A stretch of DNA of 13,491 nucleotides, taken from the NCBI GenBank assembly GCA_023131215.1, contig JAGLZV010000011.1, forward strand, positions 1 to 13,491, written 5' to 3'. The DNA is from Candidatus Methanophagales archaeon (GTDB lineage: Archaea > Halobacteriota > Syntropharchaeia > Alkanophagales > Methanospirareceae). A program made the translations under genes and the position numbers. The notes under the pieces were generated by a model. It searched no databases, was not told the DNA's origin, and was given only the letters and a program-made list of their open reading frames with translations. Within the stretch, counting starts at the first letter, position 1. Each line of letters starts with the position of its first letter. Below are positions 6,401 through 11,967 of the stretch, piece after piece.

Positions 6401-6806
6401 GACGCTGAATACAATGGTAGAGAAAATGGAAGCGCAGCTAAGATTGGCGAGGATGATAAGAGCGGTGGATGAGCGCGAAGTAGCGGAAACAGTTATAAAA
6501 AACCATTTCCTCAGGGATATAAAGGGAAATCTCAGAGCGTTTGGCTCACAGAAGATGAGGTGTAGTAAATGCAATGCGAAATACAGAAGGATACCACTGA
6601 ATGGGAAATGCAAGAAGTGTGGCAGTAAGATAGTTCCCACTGTGCACACAGCAAGTATAAAAAAATATCTTGATGTCTCGCTACGGATAGCGAAGGAGTA
6701 TCACATATCGGATTACACGATGCAAAGGTTGGAGTTGCTCGAAAAGGATGTGAATTCGCTTTTTCCCGCAGCGGAGGAGCAGAAGGCGTTGAGTGATTTC
6801 ATGTAG
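3402..6806 (+). CDS. polC: DNA polymerase D (Pol II) large subunit DP2, with three repeat-derived inserts
   Basis: Catalytic subunit of the replicative PolD, which works with small subunit DP1 (not in this window). The N-terminus ([22 protein letters not shown]), [25 protein letters not shown] and [12 protein letters not shown] are family hallmarks. The catalytic signature is [12 protein letters not shown], with D889 and D891 matching the two essential aspartates known from Pyrococcus PolD. Two Cys clusters are visible: C651/C654/C663 or C665/C668, and C1054/C1057/C1070/C1073. The last residues QKALSDFM look like a PCNA-interacting PIP box. There is no intein. The 1134 aa include three low-complexity inserts around residues 480-503, 530-560 and 673-696, encoded by palindromic 7-bp repeats and flanking the first zinc cluster. 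All are in frame. A Met at codon 3 is an alternative start. Confidence 0.96.
   Translation: [1134 protein letters not shown]
4840..4910. repeat. In-frame heptad palindrome, copy 1, inside polC
   Basis: The left arm is four GATGCAA-type 7-mers (4840-4867), the loop GTCAAACC is at 4868-4875, and the right arm is TGTATCC-type 7-mers (4876-4910). The arms can fold on each other with about 22 of 30 positions matching in a simple ungapped comparison. It encodes a peptide starting [10 protein letters not shown] and ending LHPVL, with no counterpart in PolD that I recognise. Confidence 0.85.
4988..5080. repeat. In-frame heptad palindrome, copy 2, inside polC
   Basis: The core at 5003-5066 has four perfect GATGCAA units (5003-5030), the same GTCAAACC loop as copy 1 (5031-5038), and TGTATCC/AGTATCC/TGTATCC/TGCATCC (5039-5066). 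Flanks TCAAACTCAA (4988-4997) and AGAGACCAAAAAGG (5067-5080) are shared with copy 3, so the element is longer than the arms. It is read in the same frame as copy 1, giving MQDARCKMQ and [13 protein letters not shown]. Confidence 0.85.
5420..5487. repeat. In-frame heptad palindrome, copy 3 (shortened), inside polC
   Basis: Left flank TCAAACTCAA (5420-5429), units GATGCAA/GATACAA/GATACAA/GATGCA (5435-5461), then only a short right arm, GTATTC TGCATCC (5462-5474), and right flank AGAGACAAAAGG. It looks like copy 2 with the loop and most of the right arm deleted. The frame is kept, giving [14 protein letters not shown] and SASRDKRS. It lies directly after the first zinc cluster of DP2. Confidence 0.8.
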
Positions 6807-6865
6807 CACTTTCTTTCAGCATTGCTAAAGCAATGGAACGGCTTCGCCGTTCAAAAGAAAGAACC
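6807..6865 (+). terminator. Predicted three-way-junction RNA after polC
   Basis: Outer stem CTTTCTTT (6809-6816) pairs with AAAGAAAG (6854-6861). Inside are two perfect hairpins: CATTGC-TAAA-GCAATG (6820-6835) and AACGGC-TTC-GCCGTT (6837-6851). It starts 2 nt after the polC stop. A role as the 3' end or stabiliser of the polC mRNA is an inference. It is not a standard archaeal poly-U terminator, although a T run follows at about 6880-6885. Confidence 0.55.
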
Positions 6866-6903
6866 GGCACTAAGAAAGATTTTTCCTCATGAAAATTGCA
6901 TAA

Positions 6904-6912
6904 CTATAAATA
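6904..6912 (+). promoter_or_regulatory. TATA box for nfeD (leaderless)
   Basis: CTATAAATA lies about 30 nt before the nfeD ATG at 6938. There is no ribosome site between them, consistent with a leaderless transcript. Confidence 0.55.
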
Positions 6913-6937
6913 TTACTAAAAAAATCTTTAAATAAAA

Positions 6938-8275
6938 ATGAACACTAAACTTTTGCGTGGGATTTTTCTTAGCTTTGTTCTCCTATCCATCTTATTTGTT
7001 TTTGTTGCAAATAGCGGAGGAGAAGTAGAAGGAAAAAATGTAATTTACGTGTTGAAAATAGAAGGAACGATCACAGAAGGCACTTCCTTAGACGTGGTAG
7101 AAGGTTTAAGGGAAGCAGAGGAAATAGATGCAGAAGCTGTATTGGTCGAGCTCGATACACCGGGTGGACTCGTTGATTCCACGCTTAAAATAACAAAAGC
7201 GATTTTGAATTCAGAAGTCCCGGTTATCACGTATGTAACGCCGAAGGGAGCGATAGCAGCATCTGCGGGCTCTTTCATCCTCGTCTCGGGCAATATCGCC
7301 GCAATGGCACCTGGAACGACCACAGGTGCGGCAATGCCTGTCGAGATAGGTATGGAAGGTAGAAAGCCCGCGGATGAGAAGACAATAAAATTCTACGCCG
7401 GGCATGTAGAGAGCATAGCCGCATCAAGAGGTAGAAACGCAACACAGGCAAAGCGGTTCGTCACCGAAAATGATGTGTTAAATGAAAATACCGCTTTAGA
7501 AACAGGAATAATTGACATCATCGCAGAAGATGAAACTGAGCTTTTAAACAAAGTTGATGGAATGACAGTTAAAATAGGGAATGAGAACAGGACTTTAGCG
7601 ACGAAAAATGCTTCTCTATACATAAAGGAAAAAAGTGTGCGTTCTTCCGTGTTAGAAACGCTTAGCAACCCTCAAATAGCGGTTATACTTCTAATGGTGG
7701 GTATATATGGACTAATTTTTGGTTTTATGTCCCCGGGAACATACGTGCCTGAGATGATAGGCGCGATATGCCTGATTTTATCGCTGTATGGGATGGGGCT
7801 TTTCGAGGTGAATATGTTTGGTGTGCTTCTAATAATTATCGCAGTTATATTATTCATTGCCGAGGCACTTACACCTACCTTTGGAATACTCACCACTGGA
7901 GGGGCAGTATGCTTGATAATAGGCGCTTTAATCTTACCAAAGGAGCCTTTCCTCTTTACCCCCCAGTCGGACTGGTTTGAAGGATTCTTACTAACTATAA
8001 TCGGAGTTGCGGTGGCATCCGCAGTTTTTTTCTTCTTTGCCGTAGGAGCGGTGTTGAAAGTGAGAAAGAGAAGAGCAAAAGTAGGTGCTGAAGAGCTTAT
8101 CGGGAAAATAACGAAGGCAGAGACTGAAATCAACGAAGAAGGCGGCACGATAAAAATAGAAGGTGAAATCTGGAATGCTCGAACTGTTGAAGGTGAAGGG
8201 ATAAAAGAAGGCGAAAAGGTAGAAATAATAGACAGAGAGGGGTTAACGCTGATAGTCAAAAGGAAAGAAAATTAG
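6938..8275 (+). CDS. NfeD-family membrane serine protease (ClpP class)
   Basis: Long-form NfeD/PH1510-like protein. It has a signal anchor at about 6-24 and an extracytoplasmic ClpP-like protease domain at about 33-210. The nucleophile is predicted at Ser109 in AIAASAGSF, and the catalytic Lys at K148 or K151 in DEKTIKFYAGHVESIAASRG. Several membrane helices lie between about 246 and 372, followed by a soluble NfeD/OB-fold domain at 382-445. In Pyrococcus the homologue cleaves the stomatin partner encoded next to it; no stomatin gene is seen here. The expected LDTPGG motif is present (ELDTPGGLVDST). The ATG is chosen from TATA spacing. The stop codon TAG forms the first bases of a heptad repeat. 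No truncation is seen at 445 aa, normal for the long form. Confidence 0.92.
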   Translation: MNTKLLRGIFLSFVLLSILFVFVANSGGEVEGKNVIYVLKIEGTITEGTSLDVVEGLREAEEIDAEAVLVELDTPGGLVDSTLKITKAILNSEVPVITYVTPKGAIAASAGSFILVSGNIAAMAPGTTTGAAMPVEIGMEGRKPADEKTIKFYAGHVESIAASRGRNATQAKRFVTENDVLNENTALETGIIDIIAEDETELLNKVDGMTVKIGNENRTLATKNASLYIKEKSVRSSVLETLSNPQIAVILLMVGIYGLIFGFMSPGTYVPEMIGAICLILSLYGMGLFEVNMFGVLLIIIAVILFIAEALTPTFGILTTGGAVCLIIGALILPKEPFLFTPQSDWFEGFLLTIIGVAVASAVFFFFAVGAVLKVRKRRAKVGAEELIGKITKAETEINEEGGTIKIEGEIWNARTVEGEGIKEGEKVEIIDREGLTLIVKRKEN

Positions 8276-8450
8276 GCAATAGCCAATAGGCAAATAGGGA
8301 TTAGGGGTTAGAGGGTTAGGCAAATGTATTTTTAGAGTGGAGTGAATAAAAAATGAAAAACGTAGAATGCATTGCAAAAGCAGGACAGATGAATCCATCC
8401 CCTTTTGGCTATTCCCTATTCCCTATTCCCTATTCTCTATTTGGCTGCTA
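8273..8450. repeat. Inverted heptad repeat element (TTCCCTA family)
   Basis: The left arm TAGGCAATAGCCAATAGGCA and onward (8273 to about 8325) is 7-bp periodic. The right arm (about 8400-8450) holds TTGGCTA, three TTCCCTA units and TTCTCTA, then TTGGCTGCTA. The right arm read on the other strand starts TAGCAGCCAAATAGAG, matching the left arm in type. The arms flank about 75 bp of unique sequence, a MITE-like layout. It overlaps the nfeD stop codon. Confidence 0.7.
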
Positions 8451-8451
8451 A
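8353..8451 (+). CDS. Possible small ORF (32 aa), function unknown
   Basis: ATG at 8353 follows GGAGTGA (8339-8345) by 7 nt, a good archaeal ribosome site. It encodes MKNVECIAKAGQMNPSP and then FGYSLFPIPYSLFGC, stopping at TAA 8449-8451. The second half is simply the right arm of the heptad repeat read in one frame, so the ORF either gained its C-terminus from the repeat or is chance. The next gene has its own ribosome site (GAGGT) 22 nt downstream. I do not recognise the peptide. Confidence 0.3.
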   Translation: MKNVECIAKAGQMNPSPFGYSLFPIPYSLFGC

Positions 8452-8473
8452 AGGAATCGTGAGGTAATAACAA

Positions 8474-9322
8474 ATGAGTATTCTATTAGGAGCACCGGTA
8501 TGGTATGGCAACCGCCCATTCAAGAGGACAATAGAAGAGCTTTACAAGCTCGGACTGGATTATTTCGAGTTTTCGCTTGATTATCCATTGCCTGATTGCA
8601 TGGAAGAAGGGGAGAGGAAAGAGATAAAGGGGCTGTTAGAGGAGTTTGACTTAAAAATCGCTTTTCATTCTCCACTTGATATATCCTTAGCACATCCAAG
8701 GGAAGGGGTAGCTGATGCGAGTATGACGGTTTTGAGGGGGTGCATGGAATTTTCCGCTGATTTCCTACCGCTATCGCTGTACTACAATTTCCATTTGAAT
8801 CCGAGCGTTTCTACGTTTAAGCTTGAGGAAGTAAGAGAGAGGATAAAGATAAAGGGTCTTGGGAGATGCGAAGAGATAGCTAAAATGGCTTCAGAGTTCG
8901 GTATATTGGTAAGTGTGGAGAATGATTTGGTTCCTTTTGAATGGTCTGACTTGATATTTGATGCTCTTTCAGCTCCAAGTTTACATTTCACCTTCGACGT
9001 AGGGCATGCGATAATGGCGGAAGTGCTCCATCCGAGAATAAAAAGGAGAGAGGGTAGTTATCTGGATTATCTTAAGAGGTGGATAGAGAAATGCGGTGCG
9101 AAAATACTGGTGGTGCATTTGCACGATTGCTCCATCTCCGAGAAGCAGGACCATTTGTCCATAGGGAAAGGAGAATTGAATTTTGATGCGGTATTCAAAC
9201 TTTTGAAGGGGACAAATTGTAAATATTTGGTGATAGAGACTTTTTGGAGGAATAAAGAGAAAGAGGAAATGACTTATGAGGAGATGAGGAAGAATGTGGA
9301 GTTGTGCAGAAGTTATTTGTAA
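8474..9322 (+). CDS. Sugar-phosphate isomerase/epimerase-like TIM-barrel protein
   Basis: This 282-aa protein belongs to the xylose-isomerase-like/AP-endonuclease-2 superfamily of metal-dependent TIM barrels. Likely metal and active-site residues lie at barrel strand ends: H65 in AFHSPLD, E149 in VSVEND, D175 and H178 in FDVGH, H215/H217/D218 in VVHLHD, and E255 in LVIET. The GKGELNFDAVF segment after a His (H227) is typical of the family's last strands. The substrate cannot be read from sequence. Sugar isomerase/epimerase and endonuclease IV-like roles share this fold, and the short length and lack of the full EndoIV metal set favour the former. The start at ATG 8474 has GAGGT about 9 nt upstream. 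A CTTTCTT hairpin begins 6 nt after the stop. Confidence 0.8.
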   Translation: MSILLGAPVWYGNRPFKRTIEELYKLGLDYFEFSLDYPLPDCMEEGERKEIKGLLEEFDLKIAFHSPLDISLAHPREGVADASMTVLRGCMEFSADFLPLSLYYNFHLNPSVSTFKLEEVRERIKIKGLGRCEEIAKMASEFGILVSVENDLVPFEWSDLIFDALSAPSLHFTFDVGHAIMAEVLHPRIKRREGSYLDYLKRWIEKCGAKILVVHLHDCSISEKQDHLSIGKGELNFDAVFKLLKGTNCKYLVIETFWRNKEKEEMTYEEMRKNVELCRSYL

Positions 9323-9324
9323 AC

Positions 9325-9351
9325 AAACCTTTCTTTAAAAAAGAAAGCTTT
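9325..9351. repeat. CTTTCTTT/AAAGAAAG hairpin after the isomerase-like gene
   Basis: CTTTCTTT (9329-9336) and AAAGAAAG (9340-9347) pair perfectly with a 3-nt loop, and outer bases AAA/TTT extend the stem with a mismatch. It lies 6 nt after the stop at 9320-9322. Confidence 0.65.
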
Positions 9352-9356
9352 ACCAA

Positions 9357-9366
9357 AGAAATTTAT
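9357..9366 (+). promoter_or_regulatory. TATA box upstream of the nitroreductase
   Basis: GAAATTTATA has good archaeal TATA character. It predicts a start near 9387-9391, which gives the nitroreductase mRNA a leader of about 110 nt, long for an archaeal gene. Confidence 0.45.
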
Positions 9367-9380
9367 ACAGTTTGCATAAA

Positions 9381-9497
9381 ATGGCTTTTCGATTGAACGC
9401 CGAGGAGGAGCTACCCATTGTTTCAGGCAAGAAGGTTATCGGTAGTAAACTTTATCAAATCTTTCTTAAAAAGAAAACCTATTGGTATGGAGCGTGA
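9381..9497 (+). CDS. Possible 38-aa ORF in the nitroreductase leader
   Basis: ATG 9381 opens a frame with MAFRLNAEEELPIVSGKKV at its start and KKKTYWYGA at its end, stopping at TGA 9495-9497, 3 nt before the nitroreductase ATG. It has no ribosome site, and the nearby TATA box would start RNA after this ATG. The C-terminal part is again the TTTCTT/AAGAAA repeat. It may be a decayed gene remnant or chance; I do not recognise it. Confidence 0.15.
   Translation: MAFRLNAEEELPIVSGKKVIGSKLYQIFLKKKTYWYGA
9462..9476. repeat. TTTCTT/AAGAAA hairpin in the nitroreductase leader
   Basis: TTTCTT (9462-9467) pairs with AAGAAA (9471-9476), a short member of the CTTTCTT hairpin family, 24 nt before the nitroreductase start. 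Confidence 0.45.
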
Positions 9498-9500
9498 GAG

Positions 9501-10082
9501 ATGCGACTAAAATTAGAAGAGGCAGATAAAAGAGGAGCAGTTTCGTTGGAAGAAGCGATGGAAAGGCGAAAATCGAGGAGGTCTTTCAAAAGAACCACGC
9601 TGACAAAGAAACAACTTTCGCAACTGATATGGTCTGCGGGAAAGGCACCTTCGGCTGGCGCTACTTACCCTCTGGAGTTGTACGTGGCAATAGGAGAGGA
9701 ATGCGTAGAGGATATAGATGCCGGCGTGTACCACCGTAGCGAGAGAGGATATTTGGAATTAGAAATGCATAAGGAAGGCGATTTACGAGAAGAGTTGGCA
9801 ATTGCTTGTTTAAGCGAGATGTTCATTGCCGATGCTCCGGTATCGTTTGTGATAGCAGTCGAATATGAAAGAACAACTCGTAGATATGGTGACCGTGGCA
9901 TAAGATACGTGCATATAGAAGTAGGGCATGTATCGCAAAATATATACTTGCAGTGTGAAGCACTGGGTCTGGCTACCGTCGCCATAGGTGCGTTTTATGA
10001 TGCAGAAGTCGCAAGGGTCTTGAGTCTTCCAGAGGAGCATAAGCCGATATACGTGATGCCAATGGGTGAACATGCTCAATAA
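9501..10082 (+). CDS. SagB-type nitroreductase-family FMN oxidoreductase
   Basis: A 193-aa nitroreductase-fold protein. FMN-contact features are visible: MERRKSRRSF at 20-29, APSAGATYPLELYV at 49-62 and the C-terminal helix/strand YVHIEVGHVSQNIYLQCEALGLATVAIGAF at 136-165. The GATYPLE and EVGHVSQN signatures resemble the SagB/ThcOx branch, which in peptide pathways oxidises azolines. No YcaO or precursor gene is nearby, so a general FMN-dependent redox role is as likely. Such proteins are usually dimers with FMN at the interface. The ATG is supported by GGAG at 9489-9492, 8 nt upstream. The gene is followed at once by a 144-bp inverted repeat. Confidence 0.9.
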   Translation: MRLKLEEADKRGAVSLEEAMERRKSRRSFKRTTLTKKQLSQLIWSAGKAPSAGATYPLELYVAIGEECVEDIDAGVYHRSERGYLELEMHKEGDLREELAIACLSEMFIADAPVSFVIAVEYERTTRRYGDRGIRYVHIEVGHVSQNIYLQCEALGLATVAIGAFYDAEVARVLSLPEEHKPIYVMPMGEHAQ

Positions 10083-10085
10083 AGT

Positions 10086-10229
10086 GTGGAAAATTCCAAA
10101 TCTCAAGCATCAAATCACAAACAAATCACAAATTCCAATTCCAAAATCCAAAATAAAAAGTTTGTTTTGAACATTGGGATTTTGATATTTGGTATTGTTT
10201 GGCATTTGGGATTTGGAATTCAAATCCAC
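10086..10229. repeat. 144-bp inverted heptad repeat (CCAAATT family)
   Basis: The left end GTGGAAAATTCCAAAT mirrors the right end ATTTGGAATTCAAATCCAC (10211-10229). Both arms are imperfect 7-bp tandems of AAATTCC/AAATCAC type and their complement. It begins 4 bp after the nitroreductase stop. Apparent ORFs inside it are repeat translation only. The rest of the gap up to secD (10230-10375) shows only a promoter. Confidence 0.75.
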
Positions 10230-10330
10230 CGAATATTGAGCATTTACCGGTGGGAGATAATATATCTTTGGAATCCCGAAGAAGACTCTTTTATCTTTAA
10301 AAGCATCAAAATTATATGATTTTGTAAGCG

Positions 10331-10338
10331 TTAATATA
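10331..10338 (+). promoter_or_regulatory. Possible TATA box for secD
   Basis: TTAATATA lies 38-45 nt before the secD ATG. A purine-rich GGAGGAG (10344-10350) is about 25 nt upstream of the ATG, too far to be a normal ribosome site, and no earlier in-frame start exists after the TAG at 10337-10339. Confidence 0.4.
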
Positions 10339-10375
10339 GAGAAGGAGGAGAAGAAGGAAAACAGGGTCTGTTACA

Positions 10376-11905
10376 ATGAAAAAAAGTGAAAAAGGATTGT
10401 TAGGCGACATAAGGGTAATGGCATTATTATTGTGCGTTTTAGCCGCTTTGTTTGTCATTTATGTTTATCCCCCGCCGCCCCCAGATGCAGGGATAAATGG
10501 CAACCTGAGATATGGTCTGGACTTAGTGGGTGGGTCGTGGCTGCAGTTGAAATTAGAAGGCACCTTAGTCGGGATAACCGCACCGGTTACGGTTAATGAA
10601 AGTGCTGTTGCTGATTTCCTTGAAAAAGAGCTGGATACCGAGGTGACCTATTACAAGACGGATGAGGGGGCGATATATGAGATAAGGGAGAGCGTTACAA
10701 AAGAGCGGTTATCGGAAGTGTTAAAGGGGATTAACGGTAGTATAGCGAAGAGACCAAATGGAGAAGATTTCTTTGAGGATTCCATAACTACCTCAACAAG
10801 GGACGAGACTCGCCGCATAATAGAGACAAAAATAAACATGCTGGGATTAGCGAGCACTACCATAAGAACGGTTGGGAATAACCTCATGATTATAGACTTA
10901 GCAGGTATAGATATCAGAACTGCAGAGGATATTGTGGGCAAGCCCGGGAAGTTTGAGATACGGATACAGACAAATGGTACGGGGGGGGACATAGAGAAAG
11001 AGCAAAGATTAGGAGAGATTGAGAATATCACTGCGCATGTCGTTTATGGCAGTGAGGGAATAGAAAGTAAAAGTGTAGGAGCAATGCCAGTGCGAGAGAA
11101 AGAGGATTCGCCTTGGGGTGCTTCTTTTACGTTAAAACCGAAAGGAGCGGTTGCATTAAGAGATGCTGCATTGGAATATGGCGCAACCGACAATCCAACA
11201 GACCACGAGCTTACAATGCTGCTTGACGATGTAGTGGTGTATAGTGCGCCGTTATCTCCGGAACTGGCGAAGGATATAAAAGAGGAGCCGGCTTATGGAC
11301 TGCGTGCAGAAACGGGGTTAGGCGACGAAGGATTTAAAAATGCAAAAGAGCTTATAATACACTTAAAAGCGGGTGTGTTACCCGTAAATGTGGATATAAT
11401 AGGTTCGGGAGAAGTTCCAGCCTACTTAGGAGCGAAATTCAAAGAAGGGGCAATAATTGCAGGGTTACTTGCTCTTATTGCCGTTACGCTTGTTGTTTTC
11501 TTGCGATACCGTGAGAAGAAGATAGTACTGCCGATGTTTTTCACGCTTCTTAGCGAGATAATCCTGATATTGGGGTTTGCAGCGGTAATAAACTGGCAGT
11601 TGGATTTGCCGAGCATTGCGGGGATAATAGCGGTGATAGGCACGGGTGTGGACCAATTGGTGATAATAACGGACGAAGTGCTTTCAGGAGGTCGTTCCTC
11701 CGCAAGAATGTATCGTAAACGAATATCATTTGCATTTGGTATAATATTCGTTTCCGCGACGACCACCATTGTGGCGATGCTTGCTCTTGCTTTCATGGCA
11801 CTCGGCACATTAAGGGGTTTTGCGATTGTGACCATCGTTGGGCTGCTTTTCGGGATTTTTATTACGAGACCGGCTTATGCGAGGGTGATAGAAACGATAG
11901 TGTGA
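10376..11905 (+). CDS. secD: Protein-export membrane protein SecD
   Basis: RND-family subunit of the SecDF complex, which uses the ion gradient to help pull secreted proteins through SecYEG. It has the expected plan: a first membrane helix at about 13-31, the family motif RYGLDLVGGSWLQLKLEG (45-62), a large extracytoplasmic domain to about 345, then a bundle of helices from about 352 to 505. GTGVDQLVIITDE (422-434) carries the conserved intramembrane acidic residues of the archaeal type. The length of 509 aa is normal for archaeal SecD. Archaeal secD is commonly next to secF, but no secF is found on either side here (nitroreductase before, radC after). The start ATG at 10376 is the only option in frame, although it lacks a close ribosome site. 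Confidence 0.93.
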   Translation: MKKSEKGLLGDIRVMALLLCVLAALFVIYVYPPPPPDAGINGNLRYGLDLVGGSWLQLKLEGTLVGITAPVTVNESAVADFLEKELDTEVTYYKTDEGAIYEIRESVTKERLSEVLKGINGSIAKRPNGEDFFEDSITTSTRDETRRIIETKINMLGLASTTIRTVGNNLMIIDLAGIDIRTAEDIVGKPGKFEIRIQTNGTGGDIEKEQRLGEIENITAHVVYGSEGIESKSVGAMPVREKEDSPWGASFTLKPKGAVALRDAALEYGATDNPTDHELTMLLDDVVVYSAPLSPELAKDIKEEPAYGLRAETGLGDEGFKNAKELIIHLKAGVLPVNVDIIGSGEVPAYLGAKFKEGAIIAGLLALIAVTLVVFLRYREKKIVLPMFFTLLSEIILILGFAAVINWQLDLPSIAGIIAVIGTGVDQLVIITDEVLSGGRSSARMYRKRISFAFGIIFVSATTTIVAMLALAFMALGTLRGFAIVTIVGLLFGIFITRPAYARVIETIV

Positions 11906-11933
11906 AATTATTTCTGTGATTATTATTACAAAT

Positions 11934-11943
11934 AGTATAAATC
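11934..11943 (+). promoter_or_regulatory. TATA box for radC (leaderless)
   Basis: AGTATAAATC is centred about 30 nt before the ATG at 11968, with no ribosome site between. This favours the ATG at 11968 over the in-frame TTG at 11956. Confidence 0.5.
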
Positions 11944-11967
11944 TCGAACTTAGTTTTGAGAAAAAAA

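Noticed and set aside
7672..8259. Long open frame antisense to nfeD (195 codons)
   Set aside because: It is opposite a well-supported membrane protein gene, has Ser/Ile/Pro-rich composition typical of an antisense frame, and no motif or ribosome site.
9501..10082. Azoline-forming peptide (RiPP) cluster around the SagB-like gene
   Set aside because: No YcaO, E1-like or precursor peptide gene is visible nearby; the neighbours are housekeeping genes.
10086..10319. 77-codon open frame after the nitroreductase
   Set aside because: Most of it is translation of the inverted heptad repeat; no ribosome site.
11956..11958. TTG at 11956 as the radC start
   Set aside because: The ATG at 11968 fits the TATA box spacing for a leaderless mRNA and is a stronger start codon.
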